Shown: positions 1 to 7,101, numbered from the stretch's first letter. The stretch: 14,819 nt of DNA from Candidatus Brocadiaceae bacterium (GCA_030018855.1 JASEHG010000028.1:1-14819), one strand, 5' to 3'. The notes: generated from the sequence alone by a model not told the origin. Numbers and translations: made by a program.

Positions 1-320
1 TTCTTGACGTGGGCCTCAACGAAATCCCCTTTAGGGATGCAATCCCCGTCGGAGAAGATAAGGTAATCGTAACTGGCCAGCTTTATAGCCTCATTGAGAA
101 TCTTTGCCCTTCTGTACCCCTTGTTTTCCTGCCAGGCGTGCTTTATGGGGAAGGAGGCCAGTTTCTGGTATCTTTCAATGAGACCCTGGGTCCCGTCAGT
201 AGAGCCGTCATCTGCTATAACTACCTCAAAGTCCTTATGGGTCTGCCTCATGTAACCCAGGAGGCTGAGTTCCAGATACTTTGCCCTGTTATAGGTGCTA
301 AGGATGACGCTTACGTGCAT
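1..320 (-). CDS. Family 2 glycosyltransferase, N-terminal part (cut by window edge)
   Basis: Reading the minus strand from the ATG at 318-320 gives 106 codons with no stop up to the left edge, so only the N-terminal part is present. The first strand and loop (VSVILSTYNRAKYLE, residues 3-17), the DDGSTDGT motif (residues 37-44) and a DGD motif (residues 91-93) preceded by YLIFS are the nucleotide-sugar and metal-binding signatures of GT-A fold, family 2 glycosyltransferases. Such enzymes move a sugar from a nucleotide donor to a growing glycan on the cytoplasmic side of the membrane. The gene diverges from the fkbM-like gene across a 94-base gap holding a palindrome. No clear Shine-Dalgarno sequence precedes the ATG. 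The acceptor and sugar cannot be told from this part. The family call is firm. Confidence 0.9.
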   Translation of the reverse strand, partial: MHVSVILSTYNRAKYLELSLLGYMRQTHKDFEVVIADDGSTDGTQGLIERYQKLASFPIKHAWQENKGYRRAKILNEAIKLASYDYLIFSDGDCIPKGDFVEAHVK

Positions 321-342
321 AGTAATAGTATTATTAACAGCT

Positions 343-372
343 GTAGGGGCGTATTGCAATACGCTCCTACAA
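343..372. repeat. 30-bp palindrome of the TAGGGGC family (copy A)
   Basis: The left arm TGTAGGGGCGTATTG (343-357) is followed directly by CAATACGCTCCTACA (358-372). The arms are complementary except for one position that would form a G-U pair in RNA. The left arm shares GTAGGGGCGTATTG with the copy at 4706 and TAGGGGCGTATTG with the copy at 2719. It lies between the divergent glycosyltransferase and fkbM-like genes, immediately upstream of the fkbM promoter candidate. Confidence 0.85.
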
Positions 373-374
373 GC

Positions 375-402
375 TTGACTTGCCTCCTTACCCCTTTATA
401 AT
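375..402 (+). promoter_or_regulatory. Candidate sigma70 promoter for the fkbM-like gene
   Basis: TTGACT (375-380) and a perfect TATAAT (397-402) are separated by 16 bases. This is the best -35/-10 pair in the window. Transcription would be expected to start near 409, only about six bases before the ATG at 415, so the GGAG at 405-408 would be outside the transcript. Either the gene is read from a near-leaderless message or the match is fortuitous in AT-rich DNA. Confidence 0.45.
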
Positions 403-414
403 CTGGAGATACGC

Positions 415-1206
415 ATGAATATTATAAAAAGACTGAGAAGGGCCACTAGTAAATACCTTTTTGTAGCTCAAAGATGTAAGAATCGGAGAGAGATTTTTAT
501 AACATTAATCAAAGGGAATAAGCCCCGTAGTGTTGTCTTAGAAAACGGGATTCACGTTTATGCGCCTGAAAATAATGAACTTTTAAAGATGATGCAGGAA
601 ATATTCTTTGAAAATGTGTATACTCCTTCTAACCTTTCTATTGAAGCCAATGATACTGTAGTGGATTTAGGGGCTAATATCGGGGTTTTTACACTGTTTG
701 CCGCATGCAAGACACGAAGCACCGTATATGCATTTGAACCTTTTCCTGAGAGCTTTGAATATCTAAGTAGAAATGTTCAGATAAATGGCTTGCACAACGT
801 TGTCGCTCATGACAAAGCTGTCTACGACAAGATTGGGACTGCAAAATTATTTCTACACAAGTCAAGCGGAAGGCACCTTATCTCCCCCGATTGCGCAAAA
901 ACCAAATTGGAGAGATACGTGGAAGTCCCTACCACTACCTTGCAACAAATTATGGATAGTAATAATCTCAAACAGATTGACTTTCTGAAATTAGATTGCG
1001 AGGGCTCAGAGGCCACGGTACTACTCTCCACTCCACTAGAATACCTTCAGAGGATTAGAAAAATAGCGATGGAGTTTCATGATAGCCCAGCCAGAAACGA
1101 ACATGATAAAATTAAGAGCTTGTTGACCAAGGCTGGCTTCGTAACAAGGTTAAGGTGGGATGGTATGTCAAGATTTGGCTACCTTTACGGTCTCAAAAAT
1201 GGCTAG
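415..1206 (+). CDS. FkbM-family SAM-dependent methyltransferase
   Basis: This 263-residue protein has the FkbM methyltransferase signature: SAM-binding motif I VVDLGANIGVFT (residues 82-93), the acidic EPFP after strand 2 (108-111), and LKLDCEGSE (191-199), where the family carries conserved acidic residues. FkbM-type enzymes usually O-methylate sugars or glycans, which fits the flanking glycosyltransferases. GGAG (405-408) lies six bases before the ATG. The gene is strikingly AT-rich for the window: 22 of 60 bases are G or C in 541-600, against 40 of 60 in 2581-2640 of the methyltransferase further on, and its codons favour A/T endings. That contrast, together with its own strong promoter match, suggests recent acquisition. 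The substrate is unknown. Confidence 0.88.
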   Translation: MNIIKRLRRATSKYLFVAQRCKNRREIFITLIKGNKPRSVVLENGIHVYAPENNELLKMMQEIFFENVYTPSNLSIEANDTVVDLGANIGVFTLFAACKTRSTVYAFEPFPESFEYLSRNVQINGLHNVVAHDKAVYDKIGTAKLFLHKSSGRHLISPDCAKTKLERYVEVPTTTLQQIMDSNNLKQIDFLKLDCEGSEATVLLSTPLEYLQRIRKIAMEFHDSPARNEHDKIKSLLTKAGFVTRLRWDGMSRFGYLYGLKNG

Positions 1207-1228
1207 ATTGATAGAATCGTAACTCCTA

Positions 1229-2419
1229 ATGAAGGTAATTCACGTCATGAGTCTTGGTATGAGGGGGGAGCTTAAAAAAGAATCCTTCCATAAATCAGAT
1301 TCGTTTCTTTTCAGACTCGTGCGAGAGATGAGGAAGTGCACGGATAAGTACCCACTGGAGTGCTGGTGGACTGACAACAGGACGCAAGAACCCCTCTCGG
1401 CCAAAGAAGATGGCATCCTGTACCGAGCCTTTCCCGCCTCCTCCTTTAAATTTCCCTATAGATACCTCTCTATACCCCTTTACCAGGCGCTAAAGAGGGA
1501 GTGCGAAAGGGGCCCTGTCCTTGTATACCTCCATGGCCTCAGGGGCAAGTGGACCACCCTCCTCCCCCTCTTCTTCCATAATACCCCGATAGTCATACAG
1601 CAATACATGGAAGGGATACAGTACGGCATGAAAAGGCTGTTAAAGCGGCCGTGGTTCTTCCCTTTCTATTTGTTAGAGCGGAGGGCGCTAAGGAGGGTAT
1701 CCCACTTCTTCCTGCTCTATGAAGAGGCAAAGCAAGAGTTGTCCAGACTGGTAGACCCTGCCCGCATAAGCTTACTGCCCAACGGGGTGGATTTTCAACT
1801 CTTCCGCCCGATGGATAGACTGGAGGCCAGGGAAGTCCTGCAACTAGACCCTGCCGCGCGTTACATACTGTTTGTGGGTAGGATAAATGAGCGGAAGGGG
1901 ATAAGATACCTCCTGGAGGCCATGCCAGCAGTACTGGAGGATTATCCCTCCACCAGGATACTAGCCGCAGGAGAGGCCAGGAGAGAGCCCCTACTTAAGG
2001 AACTGTATGCACTGATGGATAGCCTGGGCATAAGAGACAGGGTGAATTTCCTGGGGCAGGTACCTAACGATAAGATGCCCCTTTACTACAATGCCTCAGA
2101 TGTATTTGTGCTCCCCACCCTTACGGAAGGGATGGGGATTGTCTTTATAGAGGCCGCCGCCTGCAACTGCCCTATCATTGGTACTGCAGTCGGAGGGGTG
2201 GTGGACATAATGAAGAACCTACCACGGGGTATCCCTGTCCCCCCGAGGGACCCAAAGGCCCTCGCCCGTGCCATCAAAAAAGTATTTGAGAGGCCTGAGT
2301 ATTACGGGGAACTCCGGGAAAATGCCCTGAGTTATAGCTGGCCGCACACAATGGAAAAGGCCCTGCACGTCTTGGAGGGGTTGGAGGATAAATACTTTGC
2401 CAAAAAGACCTATCGGTAG
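1229..2419 (+). CDS. GT4-type (GT-B fold) glycosyltransferase
   Basis: The 396-residue product has the GT-B layout. The N-terminal strand KVIHV opens the acceptor domain. The linker LPNGVD (residues 183-188) and VGRINERKG (216-224) open the nucleotide-sugar domain. The E-x7-E motif lies in TEGMGIVFIEAA (E300 and E308), followed by CNCPIIGTAVGGVVDIM, where family 4 enzymes usually have CGxP; here Asn replaces the usual Gly. It should transfer a hexose from a nucleotide donor in surface-glycan assembly. The ATG at 1229 keeps the first beta strand; no good Shine-Dalgarno is seen there. An alternative ATG at 1247 has AAGGT upstream but would cut the strand. It follows the fkbM-like gene by 22 bases and overlaps the next gene by 23, so the three are probably co-transcribed. 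Confidence 0.93.
   Translation: MKVIHVMSLGMRGELKKESFHKSDSFLFRLVREMRKCTDKYPLECWWTDNRTQEPLSAKEDGILYRAFPASSFKFPYRYLSIPLYQALKRECERGPVLVYLHGLRGKWTTLLPLFFHNTPIVIQQYMEGIQYGMKRLLKRPWFFPFYLLERRALRRVSHFFLLYEEAKQELSRLVDPARISLLPNGVDFQLFRPMDRLEAREVLQLDPAARYILFVGRINERKGIRYLLEAMPAVLEDYPSTRILAAGEARREPLLKELYALMDSLGIRDRVNFLGQVPNDKMPLYYNASDVFVLPTLTEGMGIVFIEAAACNCPIIGTAVGGVVDIMKNLPRGIPVPPRDPKALARAIKKVFERPEYYGELRENALSYSWPHTMEKALHVLEGLEDKYFAKKTYR
2383..2387 (+). promoter_or_regulatory. Shine-Dalgarno GGAGG deciding a TTG start
   Basis: GGAGG sits nine bases before the TTG at 2397, inside the end of the glycosyltransferase gene. It is the main reason for choosing this TTG over the in-frame GTG at 2439 as the methyltransferase start. 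Confidence 0.6.
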
Positions 2420-3221
2420 TGGCCCCGCCACTAATCCAGTGGACCCAAGAGAAAAATTGAAAGTAGCCTATCAAGACGTCCGGGTGGCCAGTAGCTACGA
2501 TGAAGAAAGGGATTTCCGGGCCACGGACATATCCCTCCACTACGAGACAGAAATCATCGGCCTGAGGGAGGCACTGAGCGGGGTGAGAGGCCCCGTCCTT
2601 GAGGTGGCCATAGGGACGGGGAGGCTCTGCCGAAGACTCAGGGACGTAGGGCCATCGGACATGCCTTACGTAGGTTTGGACGTCTCCTTCCCCATGCTCT
2701 ACGAGGCCAGAAAGTCTCTAGGGGCGTATTGCGACAAGCCCCTACCCCAGTCGGCCTCGGTACGCCCCGTCCACCTCCTCAGGGCAGATGCCTTCCAGAT
2801 GCCCTTCCATGACCAGCGGTTTCATGCCGTTGTCGGTTTCAGGTTCATAAAGCATCTCAGTCCCCCTAATAGACACCTGATGTACAAGGAAGTTAATCGT
2901 CTGCTTGTAAAGGACGGCCTGCTAATCTTTGACTTCTATGGGTGGAGGAGGAGGGCCAGGGGGCAGGAAGAGGGGCACAGGCTTACCCCCCTTGCCCTAA
3001 GAAAGGAATTGGAAGAAAGTGGTTTTAGACCCATCAAGATTTACGGTACCCGCCACCGCTTACCAGCCCTCCTATCCGTCCCCTTCAGGGCACTAGGGCT
3101 TAAGGCCCCCGTGAAGGCCCTGGGCCTGTTGGAGGTCAAGCTGTTGAGTCCTATAGATGAGCTACTGGACAGGTCCAGGGGTGGAATAGTCGTGGCGAAA
3201 AAGATAGGGGGTAGGGAGTAG
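2397..3221 (+). CDS. Class I SAM-dependent methyltransferase
   Basis: From the TTG at 2397 the product has 274 residues. Motif I is VLEVAIGTGRL (about residues 67-77), the acidic end of strand 2 is YVGLDVS (D95), and RADAFQMPF (129-137) matches the motif II region of Methyltransf_11/25 proteins. The unusual segment SLGAYCDKPLPQ (about 107-118), between the helix after strand 2 and strand 3, is encoded by a TAGGGGC-type palindrome and looks like an in-frame insertion. The last residues (GGRE) and the stop lie inside a heptamer-rich inverted repeat, so the original C-terminus may have been replaced. The gene overlaps the GT4 gene by 23 bases. A role in methylating a glycan or glycolipid is inferred from neighbours only; small-molecule substrates are also possible. 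Confidence 0.85.
   Translation: MPKRPIGSGPATNPVDPREKLKVAYQDVRVASSYDEERDFRATDISLHYETEIIGLREALSGVRGPVLEVAIGTGRLCRRLRDVGPSDMPYVGLDVSFPMLYEARKSLGAYCDKPLPQSASVRPVHLLRADAFQMPFHDQRFHAVVGFRFIKHLSPPNRHLMYKEVNRLLVKDGLLIFDFYGWRRRARGQEEGHRLTPLALRKELEESGFRPIKIYGTRHRLPALLSVPFRALGLKAPVKALGLLEVKLLSPIDELLDRSRGGIVVAKKIGGRE
2719..2745. repeat. TAGGGGC-family element inside the methyltransferase gene (copy B)
   Basis: TAGGGGCGTATTG (2719-2731) is identical to 13 bases of the left arm of the intergenic copies at 343 and 4706. GCCCCTA (2738-2744) provides the complementary outer arm. The inner part is not symmetric, so this is a degenerate copy. It is read in frame within the methyltransferase. Confidence 0.65.
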
Positions 3222-3272
3222 GGGTTAGGGGGTAGCAAAATAAAACATTTCTACCCCCTACTCCCTACCCCC
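3207..3272. terminator. Heptamer-rich inverted repeat between convergent genes
   Basis: An 18-base arm of AGGGAGT-like units (3207-3224) is perfectly complementary to 3255-3272, enclosing an AT-rich loop. It starts within the last codons of the methyltransferase and ends four bases before the alr stop, so it could end transcription from both sides. No T-run follows either arm, so it is not a textbook intrinsic terminator; the terminator role is inferred from position and stem strength. Confidence 0.55.
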
Positions 3273-3276
3273 TAAT

Positions 3277-4536
3277 TCAGTGTGCCACTGCACAGAGAGG
3301 CATACGTTGGGGCTGTGAGTTGCAGTGAGGTAGTTGTGCTACCCCTGGCGTATGGTCTTCTACCTCTAACTCTTCAATGTAGGTCCTGGGATTGGACTTA
3401 CCAGTGGTGCAGAGCACCTCATAAGGGCTACCACCCAGCATAATCCCTGCTATCTCTTCCACGGAAGGCCCTTCTCCCCCATAGAGCGTTACTACGTCCC
3501 CTATCTCCACTGTCTCCTCCTGCCCGAGGTCCACGTGTATAAGGTTCATACGTACCCTGCCCACTACGGGAAATCTCTTGCCCCTGATGACTACGTACCC
3601 TTTATTGGATAGTCTCAGACTATACCCACTATCGTACCCGACCGGGAGGACGCCTATCCTGGTACGTTGGCCGGCAGTAAAGCTACGTCCATAGCTCACC
3701 GTCTCCCCTGGTTCCAGGTCTTTTATATAGGCCAATCTAGTCTTGAAGGTCATGGCTGGCCTCAGGTTAATAGAAAACTCCCGACACCCGGGAGGGGTCA
3801 GCCCGTAGAGGAGAAGCCCGGTACGGACCATATTGAGGGTGGTATCCGTTGCTGGTGGCAGGCCCTCTTCCGGCAGGGGCAGAAAGGATGCATAAGATTC
3901 TGGAGTCCTCAGGATTGCCCCACTATTGGCGGCGTGTCTGAGGGGTATATGGATACCCATACGCTCCAACTCCTCCACTACTCCCCTGAAGAGGTTTAGC
4001 TGTTCACGGGTATAGATACTGTTGCTCTCGGTGGCAGAGCTGAAGTGGGTGAAGAGCCCCTCCACTACGAGGCCAGGGAGTCCCACCACCTCCTGTACAA
4101 ACCTGGAGGCCCTTTGGACCCGCACCCCGAGTCCCCCCATCCCGGTATCTACCTTAGTATGGACACTAATTGTCTGGCCCAGCCGGGCCGCATGGCGGGA
4201 GAACTTTTTGGCAAGGTCTAGCTCGCAGAGGTTGGGGATTAACGAGTGGCTGAAGAATTTTTCTATCTCTTCGGGGAAGATACAGCCTAACACCAATATG
4301 GGCAGTCTTGTCCCTTTTTCTCTGAGGTCGGCCCCCTCTTCCGCGTTGGCCACCCCCAGCATGTCTACCCCACGTCTCTCCAGTAAGAGGCCCACTTTCT
4401 GGGCGCCATGGCCGTAGGCGTCTGACTTTACTACCGCCAGTACCTTTACTCCCCGGCCTAGCTTATTGCGAATCTCTCGGAGATTATGGGCGATTGCCCC
4501 CAGATTTATCTCTACACAACTTCTCAGAAGACCCAA
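3277..4536 (-). CDS. alr: Alanine racemase, divergent, with tail and insertion
   Basis: This is a fold-type III PLP racemase of 419 residues; the family is usually about 360-390. AVVKSDAYGHG carries the PLP lysine (K37), SYGRSF the catalytic tyrosine (Y282), and THF, NSGA, MVRTGLLLYG and PYEVLC match other active-site segments. It should make D-alanine for peptidoglycan in the cytoplasm. Several positions differ from the usual pattern. KVDTGMGGLG has Gly where the family has the substrate-contacting Arg of MxRLG, and VGRVRMNLIHVDL replaces the usual VCMD with VRMN. There are about 20 extra residues rich in Pro and Glu before MVRTG (217-235), and a tail of roughly 27 residues after TYIEE containing Cys and His. 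No ATG, GTG or CTG precedes in frame, so TTG at 4536 is chosen; its ribosome site is poor. Another amino-acid racemase specificity is possible. Confidence 0.85.
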   Translation of the reverse strand: MGLLRSCVEINLGAIAHNLREIRNKLGRGVKVLAVVKSDAYGHGAQKVGLLLERRGVDMLGVANAEEGADLREKGTRLPILVLGCIFPEEIEKFFSHSLIPNLCELDLAKKFSRHAARLGQTISVHTKVDTGMGGLGVRVQRASRFVQEVVGLPGLVVEGLFTHFSSATESNSIYTREQLNLFRGVVEELERMGIHIPLRHAANSGAILRTPESYASFLPLPEEGLPPATDTTLNMVRTGLLLYGLTPPGCREFSINLRPAMTFKTRLAYIKDLEPGETVSYGRSFTAGQRTRIGVLPVGYDSGYSLRLSNKGYVVIRGKRFPVVGRVRMNLIHVDLGQEETVEIGDVVTLYGGEGPSVEEIAGIMLGGSPYEVLCTTGKSNPRTYIEELEVEDHTPGVAQLPHCNSQPQRMPLCAVAH

Positions 4537-4568
4537 CTCTAGTCGGCCTATGCAGTCTATAATCTCGC

Positions 4569-4581
4569 CCGTCCAGGACGG
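4569..4581. promoter_or_regulatory. 13-bp palindrome in the alr leader
   Basis: CCGTCCAGGACGG has 6-base arms around a single central base. It lies between the alr promoter candidate and the alr start, about 33 bases after the predicted transcription start. It could be an operator or simply chance. Confidence 0.3.
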
Positions 4582-4614
4582 TCGGATTACAAAGCATCGC
4601 CACCCGAAGGAGAT

Positions 4615-4642
4615 AAGATACCTTTATAATCTATTTTGTCAA
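4615..4642 (-). promoter_or_regulatory. Candidate promoter for alr
   Basis: On the minus strand a perfect TTGACA (4637-4642) is followed after 16 bases by TATCTT (4615-4620; four of six consensus positions). It would start a transcript near 4608 with a leader of about 70 bases before the TTG start of alr. This makes alr independent of hemA upstream. Confidence 0.45.
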
Positions 4643-4705
4643 GGGAAATCTACGTAGAAGGTGTGGAGTGAGACCTTTGCTGTCATTCTGAGTGAGCCGA
4701 AGCCC

Positions 4706-4764
4706 GTAGGGGCGTATTGTTCGCCACAGGCGAATCTGCCTCAGGCATGACAATACGCCCCTAC
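4706..4764. repeat. Nested palindrome of the TAGGGGC family (copy C)
   Basis: A perfect 15-bp outer stem, GTAGGGGCGTATTGT (4706-4720) with ACAATACGCCCCTAC (4750-4764), encloses two further hairpins: TTCGCC-ACA-GGCGAA (4720-4734) and TGCCTCAGGCA (4737-4747). Folded as single-stranded DNA or RNA this would be a multi-branched cruciform. Confidence 0.88.
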
Positions 4765-4800
4765 TCTCACGAAGGGGAAGCGAAGAATCTGGTCTTTTAA

Positions 4801-4828
4801 GCAGGGCACGGCACGCCGTGCCCCTACA
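4801..4828. repeat. TAGGGGC-family palindrome with ACGGC core (copy D)
   Basis: GGGCACGGC (4804-4812) and GCCGTGCCC (4815-4823) form a 9-bp stem with a two-base loop. The right side continues as CCCCTACA, the family's outer arm, while the left arm is altered (GCAGGGC). Confidence 0.75.
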
Positions 4829-4910
4829 GACTTCGCTCCCTCAGACGCCGTCCTGATCCGCCTGAGGCGGAGAAGGAATTACATGTGAGCAGGGTTTTTC
4901 AGAGTTCTTA

Positions 4911-6209
4911 TTACCTGTCCCCAGAGGAGGAGTCTTGATGGTGTCCAATGCCGAAGAGTTTCTTGATGGTCTCCACGTAGCGGTAGCCCCCGCCGTTCTT
5001 GGCCTCTTCTTTGCCTACCTCCAGGGGTCTGTGGAGGAGTTTATTTAGGGTCCTCTCCATGGTGTAGACCACTTCCTGCCAGTATTCCTCACTCAAGTTG
5101 CCGAGTTTTGGCCTGAGTCTCTCCAGTTCTTCTTTACCTACGTGGTGGAAGTGGTGTCTTAGTCGGGCAATGGCGGGGACAATCTTCATCTCTTCCATCC
5201 AGGCCATAAATTCTTCCACCTCTTCTTCCACCATGGCCCGGCATTTCTCCACCTCCCTGGTCCGTTCCTCCACGTTCTGGCTCACTACGCCCTGCAGGTC
5301 ATCTATATTGTATAGGTAGACATTTTCTATCTTGCCCACCTCGGGGTTTATATCTCTGGGGACGGCGATGTCTATGAGGAACATAGGAGTGCCCTTACGT
5401 CTCTGCATGGCACTTTTTATATGTTCAGGATGGAGGACGTAATGGGGGGCGGCAGTAGAACTGATGACTATATCAGCCTTAGTCAGTTCTTCTTCCAGGG
5501 AATCAAAACGTACGGCCTTACCCCCGTACTCATTGGCCAGGGTTACGGCACGGTCATAGCTGCGATTAGAGACCATCACCGCCCTGACCCCTTGCTCCAC
5601 CAGGGACTTCAGTACAAGCTCGGCCATTTCCCCTGCCCCAATGATAAATACCGTCTTGTCAGAGAAATCCTGGAAAATCCTCTCGGCAAACTCTACAGCT
5701 ACACTGCTGATAGAGACCTTCCCCTGGGCAATCTTGCTGTGGGTGTGTACCTCTTTGGCCGCATTGAGGGCCTGCTGGAAGAGTTGATGGAAGACCTTCC
5801 CAGTGGCCCCCTGGCTACAGGCGGTCGCATAGGCCTCTTTCACCTGGCCTACAATCTGGGACTCCCCCAGCACCATGGAGTCCAGACTGGAGGCCACGAA
5901 AAAGAGGTGATTCACCGCTTCCAGGTCCTGATAGACGTACATGTTTTCCCTGAAGCGGGCCTTCTCTATCCCATGGAACCCTGCCAGGAAGTCAAAGATG
6001 GCCTCCTCTGTGAACTCAGAGGAGGTCTTTGGAGAACAGGCATAGAGTTCTACCCTGTTACAGGTGGAGAGTATTACTACCTCGCTGGAGGGGAAACACC
6101 GGCGGAATCTATCCAGGGCCTCAGTAACCCTGGAAGGACTGAAGGCCAGTTGTTCCCTTATCTCCACGGAGGCGGACTTGTGGTTTAGTCCCACAACAAG
6201 GATGTTCAT
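4911..6209 (-). CDS. hemA: Glutamyl-tRNA reductase
   Basis: The 432-residue product has the normal length for GluTR, which reduces glutamyl-tRNA to glutamate-1-semialdehyde with NADPH in the C5 route to tetrapyrroles. LNHKSASVEIRE opens the catalytic domain. ILSTCNRVELY carries the nucleophile C50. HLFFVASSLDSMVLGE (residues 101-116) and QIVGQVKEAY are typical, and the NADPH domain has FIIGAGEMA (188-196) followed by SNRSYDRA. The C-terminal part is the helical dimerization domain. The ATG at 6207-6209 has AAGGAG four bases upstream, overlapping the stop region of the ccsA/hemX-like gene, so the two are translationally coupled. Haem would supply the cytochromes that the neighbour helps to assemble. 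Other hem genes are not in the window. Confidence 0.97.
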   Translation of the reverse strand: MNILVVGLNHKSASVEIREQLAFSPSRVTEALDRFRRCFPSSEVVILSTCNRVELYACSPKTSSEFTEEAIFDFLAGFHGIEKARFRENMYVYQDLEAVNHLFFVASSLDSMVLGESQIVGQVKEAYATACSQGATGKVFHQLFQQALNAAKEVHTHSKIAQGKVSISSVAVEFAERIFQDFSDKTVFIIGAGEMAELVLKSLVEQGVRAVMVSNRSYDRAVTLANEYGGKAVRFDSLEEELTKADIVISSTAAPHYVLHPEHIKSAMQRRKGTPMFLIDIAVPRDINPEVGKIENVYLYNIDDLQGVVSQNVEERTREVEKCRAMVEEEVEEFMAWMEEMKIVPAIARLRHHFHHVGKEELERLRPKLGNLSEEYWQEVVYTMERTLNKLLHRPLEVGKEEAKNGGGYRYVETIKKLFGIGHHQDSSSGDR

Positions 6210-6210
6210 A

Positions 6211-7101
6211 TTACTCCTTGATACCTTTTATAATCATTGTGTCTTCCTTAGAGATCTTCTTATAGCCATGTTGGGCGCCGAGGAAAAAGGTCCCCAGGAA
6301 GGTAAAAAGCACCAGGGTAAAACCTGCTATATTCAGCATGGCCACACGGCTCCCATGCATGGTTACGCCTATCCTCAGATGCAATAGGGCGGCATAGACC
6401 AGCCAGGTAACCGTGCCCATTACCACCTTTGGGTCCATGTACCACTGGGGCCCAAGGATGTTAGAATACTTGACCCAGAAAATACCGAAGACCAGTCCCA
6501 GCGTCAGCAAGGGGAACCCGAAGCTCAAGGTCTTCCACATGAGTCTGTCCAGGCTCTCCAGTGAGGGTAGCCCCAGCAGGAGGGGGCCAAAGAATTTGTG
6601 TTTTAACTGCCTCTGCTGTGTCAGGTACATAAGGCTCAAGACAAAGGTAAGAGTAAGGGCGGCATAACCCATGAAGAGAGGGATAGTGTGGGCTATGAGC
6701 CAGAACTTGCTCAGATTGGATGGGGTGCTGAGGAGGTTATCTCCCAGGCTTAGTACCCAGAAGCCCAGCACCGTTACCAGGGGGAAGAGAAAGGCCCCTA
6801 AGGAGGGGACTCCATAGAGATACTCCACCCCATTAAACACTGCCACCACACACCAGGTAAGGAACACCACCGACTCAAAGAGGTTAGTGACGGGGATATT
6901 CTCCACCCTGGAGGCCAGATACAGGAGAAAAAGGCTGTGCAGGATAAAGGCCACTAAGGGGAGTCGGTCGGCCCATTGCTTACTGAACCCCTCTGGTCTG
7001 AGGAGGCGGCCAACCTCCCATATACCGCTCAGGAGGTAAAAGACTGCAATTAACCAGAAAGGGGAATAGGCTGAGATTTCCATCAGATTCGCTTCGCTCA
7101 C
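6211..7101 (-). CDS. CcsA/HemX-family cytochrome c assembly membrane protein
   Basis: The product (296 residues from GTG 7101) is hydrophobic with about eight membrane segments. Family marks are VTNLFES (residues 71-77), IAHTIPLFMGYAALT with its histidine (H138), LDRLMWKTLSFGFPLLTLGLVFG, GPQWYMDPKVVM (217-228), and LHLRIGVTMHGSRVAMLNIAGF. In CcsA/ResC proteins the corresponding tryptophan-rich segment is close to WGxWWxWDPKE; here it is reduced to one Trp, which is closer to HemX-type members found beside hemA. It may deliver haem for cytochrome c maturation or modulate GluTR. The stop ends one base from hemA. The start is uncertain: GTG at 7101 lies in a repeat fragment, and ATG at 7083 is the alternative; neither has a good Shine-Dalgarno. 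Confidence 0.87.
   Translation of the reverse strand: MSEANLMEISAYSPFWLIAVFYLLSGIWEVGRLLRPEGFSKQWADRLPLVAFILHSLFLLYLASRVENIPVTNLFESVVFLTWCVVAVFNGVEYLYGVPSLGAFLFPLVTVLGFWVLSLGDNLLSTPSNLSKFWLIAHTIPLFMGYAALTLTFVLSLMYLTQQRQLKHKFFGPLLLGLPSLESLDRLMWKTLSFGFPLLTLGLVFGIFWVKYSNILGPQWYMDPKVVMGTVTWLVYAALLHLRIGVTMHGSRVAMLNIAGFTLVLFTFLGTFFLGAQHGYKKISKEDTMIIKGIKE
6214..6219 (-). promoter_or_regulatory. Shine-Dalgarno of hemA
   Basis: AAGGAG on the minus strand lies four bases before the hemA ATG and just inside the end of the preceding membrane-protein gene. It fixes the hemA start and supports coupling of the two genes. Confidence 0.75.

Larger units (their letters stand above)
4681..4880. repeat. Composite repeat region between hemA and alr
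   Basis: The 374-base gap 4537-4910 holds no gene that I can support. Besides the alr promoter it carries a patchwork of repeats. TCTGAGTGAGCCGAAG (4687-4702) and the inverted CTTCGCTCCCTCAGA (4831-4845) face each other like terminal inverted repeats around two TAGGGGC-type palindromes (4706-4764 and 4804-4823). GAAGCGAAGAATCTGG lies at 4777-4792. A TCCGCCTGAGGCGGA palindrome follows at 4857-4871. No transposase is present, so a small non-autonomous element or nested REP-like insertions are the likely explanations. Confidence 0.7.

Noticed and set aside
9..401. 130-codon plus-strand open frame at the left edge
   Set aside because: It is the complement of the family 2 glycosyltransferase, whose DDGS and DGD motifs are on the minus strand.
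4487..4597. Short upstream reading frame in the alr leader, from ATG 4597 on the minus strand
   Set aside because: No ribosome site and no pattern typical of a leader peptide.
4706..4764. tRNA-like cloverleaf
   Set aside because: The multi-branched fold lacks the conserved D- and T-loop sequences and the length of a tRNA; it is better explained as nested palindromes.
5421..6188. 255-codon plus-strand open frame antisense to hemA
   Set aside because: It lies wholly opposite hemA, whose motifs are unmistakable. The antisense product has no recognisable domain or ribosome site.
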